Below are positions 36,001 to 47,984 of a stretch of DNA of 64,000 bases, piece after piece (position 1 is the stretch's first letter; every line of letters starts with the position of its first letter). The position numbers and the translations under genes are program-made. Under the pieces are notes generated by a model. The model ran no database searches. It was not told the DNA's origin and saw nothing but the letters and a program-made list of their open reading frames with translations. The stretch is from Ulva prolifera (taxonomy: Eukaryota; Chlorophyta; Ulvophyceae; Ulvales; Ulvaceae). The stretch lies in assembly GCA_023078555.1 (NCBI GenBank), contig CM041196.1:6025658-6089657 (forward strand), given 5' to 3'.

Positions 36001-39000
36001 TGTAGCCGGACGCGCCCAATCCTGAATAGGGCTGGGGTGCTCTGATGTGTGTGTACGTGCAGGTGGCGGGGCTGACGCTGCAGCTACAGCACGCGATACA
36101 CGCCGCACGGAGGGTGCCAGAGCCCGACGCCCAAGCCGCAGCCCTCGCAAAGGGAGCAGGCAGCAGCCTCGGGGGCGCACCGTCCTCCGCGGCGGCCCAG
36201 ACCTCCTCCCCGAGTGGCGCCGCAGCACCCGCAGCACACGTCGCGGCCACCCCGGACACGCACGCCAATGCCGCACCTTCCACCGCCGACGACCGCTCGT
36301 CCAGCATGCCCTCGCGCAGCAGCAACCTGCGCCGCCGCGGCGGCACGCGTTTTGCGAGCACACCGCGCGGGGGGGCCAGCGGCAACGGCGGTGGCAGCAC
36401 CGCCAGCGGTCTGCCGCGCCTCCACACAGATCAGTATGCCGCGTCGCTGCTCTCGGACGCACATGTGCCGGGGGCGCTTCTGTCCGGGGATGGAGAGGCA
36501 CCCGGCGCCATGTCCCCGGCCTGGCATGCAGGGTACGTGCTAGATTGCCCGCTGGAGGCGGACGACGACGGGGCGGTGAGCATACGACCCGGGGACAACC
36601 ACCTTCTGTTCTCCGCCTGCCCTCTTCATGAGGGTCTGCACCTGCTAGATTGTGCATACGGCACGCTGGAGTGTCCCGCGCAGCACTCCCTTTTGATAGA
36701 AGCGCGTTTCGGCAGCTCCGCGGCGGCCGGGGGTATCGTGGAGGACGAGCCCCTGGGCGCTGCACTGGTGGCGCGCGCTGACGAGGACAATCTCGCCGTG
36801 CACAGCGTGATTCCGGGGGGCATGCTGCTGGAGTCGCAGAGCCAGTGGCTCGGCGTGCGCCTCGCGCCGGCACGGGGGGAGGTCCGGGATGTGACCATGC
36901 GTGTCGCGCTGCGTGCTGTGGACCGCGCAGCGCCGCTGGAGTTTGCGCATGTCGCGCAGTCCGCGGAGGAGGCCGTGGCGGCGAGCACCGCAGCGGCCGG
37001 AAGCGGCGGCGGCGCGGCCGCCGGCGCGGCCGGCGTCGGCCCGGACGTCGCGCTGTGGCAGCGCCGCGGCAGTGGCAACGCGGAGGTGGTGCGGTGCGTG
37101 GACGGGGAGGTGGAGCTGGCGGGGCCGCTCGCAGCCGGCGGCACGCTGTGGCTACCGGTGCACTGCCGACAGCAGCACCAGCTCGTGCAGCTCGTGGACA
37201 TCGGCGCGGGGGCGATGCTGACGGAGGACAAGGGGGAGCGTGCGCCTGTGGACACGCTGGATGCGCTCGCGGAGGTTGCGCTGAGCTACTGGAGCGGCTG
37301 CTGGCGGTCAAAGCACATCCGCCTGCAGTTGCCTGTGCAGGTGTGTCTACTGCTTCGCAGCATCACTGCTTGCAGTATCACTGCTTGGGCCCTGTCCTGT
37401 CGCTCGCGGTGGGTCCCTGGCGACGTGCCCCATACACGCCATGAGTGCACAGTGCCACCCTCCCAAGCAAGCCCTCTCCTGCCGATCGCCGACCTGCCCC
37501 AACACATCATCAATGCTACATCGCCGCTAGCGCGCTGCTACTTTGATACCGAATCTCAGATCCAGAATCTGGCTATGTCAGACCTGTATACACATGTGAC
37601 ATGTATCGCGCTCAAAGCTGGACAACTTTGTGGTGAACAGTTGAGAGATTTCCGACAACACCGACGGCCGCGCGCTGCTGCAGAAGACGTTCAGCACGAC
37701 CGTCGCGGCACAGTCCATCGGCCCCTCGGAAGTCGCGGTGCAGGTCTCCCAGGCCTCCCTCTGCCACTGCGCCCTCTCCATCACTGCCCTGCAGCTGCAC
37801 CTCCAGGGCGGCCTCGCCTGCAGCGGCCGCAAAATCGCTGGCATGGACCCCCCCTTCACCCTCCCCCCCCACTCCACGCAGAGCTTCCTCTTCTTTGTCG
37901 ACCACGCCGCCTCCGCCGCGGCCCCCCGCGCCGCGCTGCAGTCCTGCGCGCTCCTCTCCGACTATGTCATCCCCCGCGCCGACCTGCAGCAGCTGGCGCT
38001 CGTCGCGCTCGACCCCGGCGGCCGCATTGTACCCGAGCCGGCACCGACGCCGCGCGGGGCGGCCCAAGCCGCCGCCGCGGGGACGCTGCCGGAGGTGCTT
38101 GTGGACATGGTGCTGCATGCCCCGCACGCCGTGGGCTCGCCGCTGGAGCAGAAGGCGGCGGCGCACGTGGCGGCGGCAGTGGCTGCGGGGGCGGAAGTGT
38201 CGCTGCGGGGCAGCCTAGAGGCCGGCACGGCGGTGGCTGCGGTGTGCACAAGTGCTCACAACTTCCGCCTGGAGCTGCCCTCCTTCTCATCCACCGGCCC
38301 TCCAGGAGGTGCGCGTCCTTCCCCACTACCCCATGCCATGCGGCTGCTCCTGCAGCGGCCCAGAACTGTCTGTGCTGGATGCTGCATTGTCTGGGGCCAA
38401 TGTCAGGCGCGACCAGCGCTCATGCATGTACGCACTTGGTCGCTGCGACGCGCTTGCGCACTCGGGCTGGGCGTCGGCTGCCTGCGCCGCCGCCGCTCGT
38501 GATGTCCCAACAAGCTTGCGGTAGTGCACCCTTGAACATGCTTGATACGCAGCGAGCACATACCATCGTGTCGCTTCATCCCGCTGCACTGACGATCATG
38601 TTCCCCGATCCGACACGAGCTTGCACGTGCTGGCGCGCATGCGCGGGCCCGCGTTGCACGCGAGCGGCTCGCGTCAGGTGGCTGTGGCAGCCCGCAGCGT
38701 GCTGACCAGGTGCCTGACGTGTGTGCAGGGGACGACAGTGGGGCACTGGCCGCCGGGCCGATGCTGGAGCCGCCGGTCATCCACTTCATCGGGCCGCACC
38801 GCGGCAGTGCGGGACGGCCGGTGCTGCTGGTGTGGAAGGTCGGGTGGCCCTCCGATGGCGGCGCAGACGACGCCCTCGGTGTGCCCTGCGCCTCTGCCTC
38901 AGATCTGGCATGCGTGAAAACACTGAAAACACTGAACCAAGTCCCGCATGATTGTGCTGATGGGTCCCCAGATCCTAACGTCTGGGTGACTGGGGTGGTG

Positions 39001-39845
39001 TTTGGCATGCCGAGGTCTCTGTGCAAGGCGCGCCGCCCAGCCACGTTCTGTGCTTCAGCTTTGGACAGTGTTCGAGTTGCTGATGTCTGTGACATACATT
39101 CATGCGGGTATGCCTGTTGGCAGCGTCAAGTATGCATGTGTGGCACCGGTGGATTCATAAGCATGCAGCCAAGTCAAAGAAACTTCTGCAGCTGCTATGA
39201 GCTCAGGCCGAGTTCGGGCTTCCTAGATGTGGGGACGGCTCTGCCATGCTCACTCATGCGACCAATCCCGCATGTGTACCTTGATCTCCACAGCACGCGC
39301 AGCGGCTGCCGGACGGCATGCCACCACCCCATACTCACAGCTGCGCCTGAGCTCGGCCTTCCATGAGTCTGTGAGGGCTCTTCCATGCTCACGCATGCGA
39401 CCCGCTCAGCCCGGGTACCTTCATCACCACGCCGGCCACTGGACAAGGTACACTTTGGGTATCACCTGATACATACGATGTGAGGGTGCTTCACATGTTT
39501 CTTCACACCGTTCGCCACAGCTGTGGCCTCATGGTTGCAGTTTGCTGTACGTGGTATGCCACTGTGGGGTCATGAACGCGCAGCACGCATGCAGGGCTGG
39601 AGGGCGAGGGGGGCCCACACACTCTGCAGTACGAGGTGCTCATGCCTGGAGGCTGGCAGCGAGGCCGCAAGCAGAAGGGCCTGATCAAGCTCGGCACTGC
39701 AACTTCCGCGTTTGCAACTGTTGCCGTGTCTGCTGTCCCGACCGCTGCCGGCCAGATCGCCTCGCCGACGCTGATTGTGCTGCCTCCAGGCCGGCAGCCG
39801 GTGCGGGGCGGCTCTGTGTGGATGCATGTGGAGGAGGCATTGTAG
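30046..39845 (+). CDS. TRAPPC10: TRAPPC10 / TRS130 subunit of the TRAPPII complex
   Basis: TRS130/TRAPPC10 (plant CLUB) is a TRAPPII-specific subunit that helps activate Ypt31/Rab11-type GTPases at the trans-Golgi. Twelve exons join in phase: 30046-30273, 30440-30622, 31830-32165, 32478-32792, 33138-33743, 34048-34259, 34776-35004, 35261-35764, 36063-37340, 37648-38308, 38729-38878 and 39595-39845; about 1,650 residues. Blocks follow the plant protein in order: WYRQPFVMVVL-ICAETIEDYK, FRKVHAKVQDDFHRTDRVLR, LLVKDALATMLARARLYGDA, NTFVMRQYLFG, FPECWICLAALG, HFSHAGAPRHATCFASLAA, SQSQWLGVRLAP, and C-terminal YEVLMPGGWQRGRKQKGLIK with SPTLIVLPPG. It is longer than the roughly 1,260-residue human protein, mainly through Ala-rich insertions (for example 33340-33560). 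The intron at 30623-31829 is long (1,207 bp). The 37648 acceptor is atypical (TTGAGAG). Overall identity is firm; the first exon is least certain. Confidence 0.9.
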
Positions 39846-40194
39846 CGTGGGACGAATATGGTGTTGTGTTGTGCAGATCCCGCCCGGGCGGCATGGGAGA
39901 TTTTTATGCGTCTCCGGCCTGAGTGCTGCCGGTTACAGCAGTAGCCACTGACCGCGATGGAATGCATATGCTTTTTGTGTCGATGCGTGCCCCTTTTACA
40001 TCGCTTTTCGGAAGTACTTGGTCATGAAATGTGCATGTTTCCCGACAGTTTACATCTGCTGCGATGCCAAGCGATGTGTGCACACAAAAACGAATGCACG
40101 CTGAGGCGAAAGTGAACGTCATACACAGGGCGTTGACATAGCATGACGTGTGACAGGAAACCCAGTTGTTATTACACTGCAACAAAACCACCCT
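39846..40194. other. Convergent 3' spacer
   Basis: A 349-bp gap between the stop codons of TRAPPC10 (plus) and COQ10 (minus). It should contain both 3' untranslated regions. I see no other feature. Confidence 0.6.
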
Positions 40195-40986
40195 TCATGA
40201 AGCTACTCTGCTTTTGGATGGCCTTGTTGTCCTGTAAATTTGCCGACACCTCGTGTCGAATGCCCCAATCATCTTTGAAACTACTTGGTCGAAGAATAGG
40301 GATGCTGTCTGGGCATACAGCATGTTTTTAAAGCTAAAAGCAACTGAGAACGTGACCCAGCTGGTGGTCTTGCTGGGCCCGGGCTTGATCTCCCACCGTG
40401 TCACAAGATGATGGAACAATTTGCTATCCGCAGCTTCACTCTGCACTATCGATGGTTCTGTAGCGGTGACTACCGACGTGTAGCGTTCTTGGAACATCTG
40501 GAAGCCAACCACTAGATCTGCCTCATACTTGCCGGCCTCTAGCCTTCGTGTCACGGAGCTCTCTCGACACCAAGGAACAAATTCTTGATAGCTATCAACA
40601 TCTGCTACGACTGAAAACAGCTCTGTCGGTGAAAAGGGCATAAGTCTTCGCTCCTTGTGGTACTGTGAGGGACCACCAGACGAGGTAGAGCTGCATGCGT
40701 GCCCAGAGGGGCTACGCCCCACCCCCACTACAGTACGATTCTCATGAATCGACACACACTGCTCTGCGTAGCCTACTTTTGCAGTCGCCAGAACCCTCGC
40801 ACTGGAGGCGTGCACATCGCTGTGTAGTCCGTGTGCCGGAAGCAAAGAGCTGTGAGCTAGTGGCCCGTCTACAAGGAAGCGATCTGGTCCACATCTTGAA
40901 GCCTGTTGAATTGATTGAGCATAGGGCTGAAAGTTGCTGCGGGACAGAGCACACGCGCGGGCGAGTGCTGCTCGAGCGAGGGCCAT
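40195..40986 (-). CDS. COQ10: Coenzyme Q-binding protein COQ10, START-domain
   Basis: COQ10 is a mitochondrial matrix-side START/polyketide-cyclase-fold protein that binds coenzyme Q and supports its synthesis and use in respiration. The 263-residue frame has no intron. I start it at ATG 40986 because it opens a typical presequence (MALARAALARACALSRSN); the frame itself extends further upstream. The START domain spans about residues 105-255. Family motifs are plain: ERRLMPFSPTELFSVVADVD, YQEFVPWCRESSV, ADLVVGFQMFQERYTSVV, FHHLVTRWEI, then FSVAFSFKNMLYAQTASLFF and VVSKMIGAFDTRC. The gene is tail-to-tail with TRAPPC10 and its codon use is less GC-biased than its neighbours'. Confidence 0.93.
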   Translation of the reverse strand: MALARAALARACALSRSNFQPYAQSIQQASRCGPDRFLVDGPLAHSSLLPAHGLHSDVHASSARVLATAKVGYAEQCVSIHENRTVVGVGRSPSGHACSSTSSGGPSQYHKERRLMPFSPTELFSVVADVDSYQEFVPWCRESSVTRRLEAGKYEADLVVGFQMFQERYTSVVTATEPSIVQSEAADSKLFHHLVTRWEIKPGPSKTTSWVTFSVAFSFKNMLYAQTASLFFDQVVSKMIGAFDTRCRQIYRTTRPSKSRVAS

Positions 40987-43049
40987 TGCGGACTGCTTTC
41001 TATAGCTATCAACTTTACAGTATGTGACCGCGTTTAAATGCAGCCATGCACGACTTCTAAACTGCGAGACATGCAAGTGAGCTGCACTGCAAGACGCAAC
41101 GAAAGGCTGAGTTCCGATGGCTTCATACGTTCCGAAAGCGGAATCCGAAAATTTTTTCAGGAAGATATAAAACCACCTGTGGACAGCAAATGCTTCTGTC
41201 AGACCAATGTGCTTTTCATGGGGTCGGCCTGGGGTCTGTTCTCACCAATTGGCGGTGTCAAGCCGGCTGAAGCGATCAAGCCACTCCTGGCCATTGCGGT
41301 GGTTTACTCTGCGGTCTACACCTCGTGAAACTGCGTATTCATCTGGTACACGATGTCAGCCACACTACGTTCATGAACATACCGTCAAACAGGCATCACC
41401 ATCCTGCAGAATGGTGAAGGCTGACGCTGTTCTCGCACCTGCGCGGCGTCTGCGATTCGCATGTGTGGCTGAATTTGCCGCGGCAGTCTATGCCACAATC
41501 ATCAGGTATTCAATTGTGACACATAGATCGACTGCTCCACTTTCCAAGACAATACCCGTACGTAAGGCTGCGTGTGCAGCGCAGCGGTCGTCCTCCTGCA
41601 GCTGCTGTTCAGGCGCTTGTATTCATCAGCCCGAGTTCGACTTCACTCAGCGCTAGGTGTCTCTGTACGGATAGTGCTTTTCACTCCCAACCAAGGATCA
41701 TTCTGACTGATGCAGTCACCAGCCTCACCGTTCTGCTAATGTGGGCAGATTTGACCAGCCTGGCGCAGCTTCAGCAGGGCGTCAATTCGACCGCTCGAGA
41801 CAGAGCTCTGTCGCTACGTCCGCGCAGCGGCCTGGCGCGTGCTTTGCGACCATCGCGATGCATCGACTAACACATGTCCTGTAGTACCTGACCTTTGAGC
41901 CTGTGGACGCTGCAACGCTGGGCAACCGGCTAAACGTCAATGACTAGTCCTCTCGAGATATCTCGAGATAGCCCGGTCTGGCAAATGGCTGTGTTTCTGC
42001 ATGGAACACATTTACCATGGAGCTTCAGGCTGCTGATTTCGGTGGTGCATGCCCATGCGCACGCTGTGGTTCCTCTGGAGATATTGTGAGAGCTCTGGAG
42101 ATGGGCCATGGCCAGAAACGAGAGTGTGGCGGAGTGCCGCGGCACGGCACTGCAGAGCGCCTTAAGATTGCAGCTGACACCCGTTGCCGACCGATGCACT
42201 GCCCGAACATGAAGGGAATGTATGGATTTGATGTCGGGGATGAAGGCCGCTGTTGGTACAGCAGATGTGACAGCCGGCGTCGCTGACGGGTCACCAGGCG
42301 GCCGCGATCCCCGTGCAACAAATGAAAAGTATGTCATCAATAGAATCGCAGCACTGTTGGGCACGTGCGAAGCGCTCATAGCGTGCTCTTGCACATATTT
42401 CGAGGCGATGCGGACGCCAAGGCGCTGATGTACGCGTCAGGGTGTGGCGCTGACCAACTCGAGGCTTGTCGTTATATGCATGATCGCCGTCACAACGCGG
42501 CTGTTGCTGCGGCTTGACTGTATTCATGATGTGCACACTCAGTGCCATGACGCTTGCCCGTGACCCATGCGTGCCAGCACGCGACTTCTAAGTGGCAGCA
42601 AGCACAAAGCAAAGCCCTGTCGCTACGGACTCACTCTGCTGAAAGCTCTTTATCGAATGGGTGTCGTCTGGGTTGATGGCGACTTTACCACGATGGTCCG
42701 CGCGCGGGCAGCTGTGATCCGACGCACATGCATGCGCATTGCTTGTGATCGACGAACTTTTGCATACTGTGGCTGGTGCGGTGAATTGGTAGGCTAAGCG
42801 GCATGCTGCTCTGCAGAATTGCGATATGTTGCTCCATCATGCCAACGTGTTCTCGCACCGTCCGCGGTGAAGTTTCCGGCAGTGCATGTTTCACGTCTCG
42901 AAGGCAGGTTCACGGCATGTGCTGGGACGAATTGCTTCATGGGCCGTCCGCATAGATGCGCATAAACTTGATTGTAAACTTGTGTGAACTCGTTTTGCTG
43001 GGCAGTTGACGCAAAAGGAGGCACGGCTGTCGCTCTGCGCAGCTCGCAC
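40987..43049. other. Divergent spacer, no supported gene
   Basis: Two kilobases between the starts of COQ10 (minus) and the receptor-like gene (plus). Plus-strand open stretches such as 42222-42428 (DLMSGMKAAVGTADV) and 42567-42797 (GLTLLKALYRMGVVWVDGDF) look faintly protein-like. They lack clear splice borders or homology that I can recognise. Confidence 0.35.
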
Positions 43050-46000
43050 ATGGCGACGACGTCGCGGCGAAGGTACAATCATGTCTTCAGTAGATTTAGA
43101 ATTCAGCTACCGATCCTAGCTGTCTGGCTTCTTCGGACTCTCCCCGCCCAATCAAGCGCCTTCCAGTGGCACGCTCGCTTGTCCCCATCTCGAGATGGCC
43201 ACACCACCCGTGTCGCAGTGAGGAAGACGCTGCGCGCAGAAATGCTGCCGCATTTATCCATTCGGCGAGCTCTGCAGCAGCAGGTTGATGTGTCGCCAAC
43301 TGTTGCCGAGAACCAGTCCGTGGAGCTTCTCCCTGGAAATGCAAACGCACTGCAGCCTCAGGTGTCGCCTCCACAGAATGATGCGGAGCGAATTTTGGCA
43401 TTATCAGATGTCACTCGAAAAGTTACGAGCGCCGAGCAGCTTTCCCAGGCGATACTGGACGGAGCTGTGCATATCCTCATCACCTCGCACATGGATCTGC
43501 ATATGTTACCGGCCACACGACCGCTGGTGGTTTCAGGGACGACCTCCATAAGGGTGTGTTCTGCTGCTTACGCATTTCTGTTGCGGGTGCAGCGAGACGC
43601 TCGAGCGTCGCATGCCCCAGCAACTGCTGCAACGGGCCACGCTCGCTGCCTTGACGTCCCATGCCAGACGACGTCACATGTTAAGTTGAACTTGAAGCCA
43701 GTTAAATGGGGTCCTGCGTCGTTTCCTTTGCGCCCGTTGCCACCATCGTTTGACGCCTTCGTTGCGGAGGTGTGTCACGCTCACGACCCCACTGCAGGGA
43801 AGCTGTCCCGGCGAGCCGTCTAGCACCCTCGAAGGCGCCGCTGCGCTCCCACAGCGTACCACACCGACCCAGTGTGTGCTTCGTGTCCCAGCGGGCCTTC
43901 TGTCAGCAGCGAGTGCTGAACGAGGCTCAGTCGAGACCCCCAGGCTCTGGTTAGACAACCTTTTTCTTACCACAGCCACTGGCCCCGAACCGCCGAGCTC
44001 AGCAAGCAACAGAACAGCCCTAAGGGTACAACAGCGGAGCTCTGATGCTGCTGATGGCGCAGTTCAACTCACAATCGGGAGCAGGAGCGAGGCCTGGTTG
44101 ACCAACATTGTGCTTGAAGTTGGCCATGGTCATGGCCCAGCAGCTCGAGGCATTGATGTCCAATCAGCAGCTAGCCTCTACACACGAAGTGCGACCCTCC
44201 CTGCTCCCCAGACTCTGCACAACCCTCTGCCTCAGCTCTGGCCCAATGTTGTGCCCTCGAAGTGGGCCACTAGGCAAGAATCCGCAGAGATTTGAGATCT
44301 GGACCTTTGGCCAGTCGTCACTTCTGGTCACTTCTGAGGGAGACATGCAAGCATGTACGCTTAGCAATCATGTCTCTCATGGCTTCACGGCAAGTGCGGG
44401 TAGCAGATGTTTCTACTGGACCGCACAGAACCTGCTTGAACATGCTTACTAGCACAGGTCAGCAGCTGCATGCATGGCAGATGTACACGGCGCCACCTCA
44501 GCTGTCGTGGCCACCTGTGCACTGCTGCAGCTCCTGGAGCCACACCATTACCACAGCCACCCACATACACAGCAGGCCATCAATGCTCAGGGCACATATT
44601 CTCGTGTGTGAGCGCGCATGCAGCTGCTGAGTCAGCATCGGCGAGTCTTTGTGCCGGCCGCACAAACGCGAGGCAGGATCGCTCAAGCGGCGCAGGTGCG
44701 ATGTGGTACGTCGTGCGCAGCTGACAACCACTGAGGGTGGAACGCCGAGGGCGTCTTTGTCATTCCGGCGTGTGGACGGCAACACTCGCCGCTTGTCTTG
44801 GCGGTGCAGCGGCTGCCCCCGTGGCCCCGGACGCTGTCATGCACACGCTCGGCCATTCACCCGCTTGTGCTATGCCATGCATGCGCTCCATGCATGCGCA
44901 TAGCACTCTCAGTGCAGCTGGCCGTCGCGCCCGCGCCTGTGCACGGCCGTCTGTGTAGGGCCTGCATCGCTCCGCCTCGGTGTGAGGGCGTCGTGTTGCG
45001 TCCTTAGTCATCCCCACAGGAAGCGTGGAGGTGGGGGGCTCAGGGATGTATGGTGTTTCTACCGGTCAGTGTGTCTGCTGTGGCATGTCTCAGTTGTGCA
45101 TGATCCTATGGATATGGCCGTGTGATCATACACACATGCCGTCGCTGTGCGTAATCATTTCGTATGCTACACACGCATCCCGGCGCAGCGTAGAGACTCA
45201 CAGCGGGACACAGCAGCCAACACCCACCTGACGAGTGCACCCCTGTAGATATCACAATCGCCAGCGCCGCGGTCGGTGGCCCGCCGCTCATCGTGGCGAT
45301 GCCGGGTGCCACCCTGCTGCTCAACCAGACGGCGCTAGTGAACGGCGGCGAGGGGGTTGCACTTCGCGTGCTTACCGCGCCGCCACCTCCAGCCGGGGTC
45401 AGGCGGCCGCTGGCTGCGGAGCCCAGCGACGCGTCGCGCGTGTGGCTGGAGGGGGTGAACTGGGACACCGCGGCCCCGGCGGCGCTGACAGTGGACGCGC
45501 GGGGCGGCGGCGATGTGCTGTTATTCAGCGATTCCGGGGATGAAGTCGTGGACACGGCGACCGGCGAAGCTGCCGCCGCGCAGCCGCTGCCGGAGGACGA
45601 GCTGGCGGCAGGGTTTGTGTCTGAGGCGTCGCCGTGGTTTCAGGGGGCCAAACAAGTGCGGCCCCGTGTCTCGCAGCGGTGATCGCCTTGGCGGGTCCTT
45701 CCATGCTCCGCATGACCGCGCCACGCGGGCCACAGCGTGCAATGGCCAAGGCATGCAATGGCCTGTGAGGCGCCTAACATATTCCAGAGCAGCACCCACA
45801 GTCACTTTGCGTCCCATATATCGGCCGTGTCCATGGCACAGGCGGATCTTCGTGCCGATAGCATCACCGATCCCGATTTGCGTGCGAGATCCCCTGTCTC
45901 CATCGATAGAAGCACCTGCATGCTCCAGCACACACGCAACACCTCCACTCGCGCATGGTGGGATCATGCTGCGTGCTGCAGGAGGCGCTGGACGCGACGG

Positions 46001-47941
46001 GCGTACCGTACTTCCTCGCATCAGGCGCGCAGGAGCGGCCCTCGGCGCCGGCGGTGCAGGCGGAGCCGGGCCGCGTGCGCGTCGTGCACACGCCGACGTC
46101 CTCTGCCATCGTCCTCGTGCCGTGCATCGTGGCCGCGGTCCTCTTTGCCGCCGTCGCCCTCGCGCTCGCGGTGCAGTACGCCCGCACGCACTCCTGCCGC
46201 CGCCGCTCTCTGCCGTCCACCATGGGCAAGTCGATGTCCGGCACGGTGCGTGCTGTGCGCTGTGACTGCTCGACTTCCGTGAGCGCGCGCCGAGCTGCGT
46301 GTGTGAGATTGTGGCTACAGGGGTATTCTCCGCAGGCGGTTACGGCGGGTGTGTGGTGCAGGACCGGTCAGTGCACTCGGGGGCGGCAGCAGGGCACAGC
46401 CGCAAGGGCAGCGGCGACGGCGGCCGCGGTGTGTCGGCGCACGTCAGCGCGGCCGGCAGCGACGATGGCGAGATCGCGGCCGGGCAGGGCCGGGGCGCCG
46501 CGCCCGCGGCCACGCCGCGGCCGCGCACGGCCTACTCCCTCGTGTCCGTGCCGGAACCACACTCCCTGCGGGCCGGCGGCGGCGAGGACCTCGAAGCCGC
46601 CCGCAGTGCCCCCCTCGCCCCCCCGGACGTCACCGAGGGCTCCTTCAACCAGGCCCTCCACGAATGCGCCTCAAGCCCGGGCAACAGCGGCCGCGGCAGC
46701 CTCTCGTTCTCCTACAGCCAGTTCCCGGACAGCCCGACCAGTGCCGTGAGCCACCTCAGTCACACCTCGTGGCCCGCCGGACCACGCACGTTGTGGGACG
46801 CGTCGCAGCCGCTGTCACACTCTCTCAGGCTCTTCACCCCAGCACACCTCTTAGGGGCGGCCTCGCCGGCCCCGATCGGCAGAGCAGCCGCCGCAGGGGA
46901 CACCCATACGGGAGGCGCCCAGGCGGCTGTTGCGGTCGCGCCGCAGCCCACCGCGGGTGTGGCAGCAGTGGCCGCCGTACCGGGTGCGGGTGCGGCACCG
47001 GCAGACCACACCGCAGCGCAAGAGGGCCCCGCGGCGGCGGCGGGCGGAGCATACGGCGCGGCGCCGCGGAGCGGCGGCTCCACCGCCGTGCGAGAGGACA
47101 TCAGCACGTTCAGCATCGGCCTGCCCGGGCCGCCCTCACGCCACGCTCCCGATGAACGCGACCAAGCTCTCACAGCACGTCCCTCCTCCGACCATTTCTC
47201 TTGCCCCCCCCCGTTCATTGTCCGTGCGCCTCATGTAGGCACAGCCTCCTTGACTGATGGCCAAGGTGCATCACCATCGACATGTAGTCCAGCACATCAC
47301 GGCCAGCCCCCGCCACACGATAGATTCGTACTCTGTATGCATGGAGTTCATGCATGCAGGCCACACTCGACGCGATGCACAGCGCGGGCGACGCGCTCGG
47401 CGACCTCTTCGAGGTGATGTCAGCGGAGGATCGCCGGTACGGGCGGCACGGCGTCGTGCAGCCGGTGCGCCGCGCCGCCGACGGCGCCGCGATGGCCGCG
47501 AAGTTCTACCGCGAGCGCTCGGTGTTCGAGGCGGAGCTGCGCGCGCGCTCCATGCTGCCCCGCAGCGTCGTCCTCGCGACCAAGCTGGTGGACCACAGCA
47601 CCATCGGCAGCGGCAGCGACAGCGACAACAGCGGCAGCGACAGCGACAACAGTGGCAGCGTCGCGGGCTGGAGCCCCCCAGCGGGGGGAGGCGGGGCGGG
47701 TCTGCCGCCGCACATCGTGATGGACCGGGGGACCCCCCTGGCCGACTGGGTCGCGGCGCGCGGCCCGGCGGCAGGGTTTGTGGAGCGTGTGCGGATTGTG
47801 GAGGAAGTCGCCGAGCGGCTCGCGACGATGCATGCGGCGGGATGGACACATGGCGCGCTCAAGCCGGGGAACGTGCTGTGGCGGGAGATAGGCGGCGAGT
47901 GGCTGCTGACAGACGTGTGCGACGCAGCGCTGATCGGTGCG

Positions 47942-47984
<43 letters not shown>

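Noticed and set aside
35923..37311. 462-codon minus-strand Arg/Pro-rich frame
   Set aside because: Antisense shadow of TRAPPC10 exon 36063-37340.
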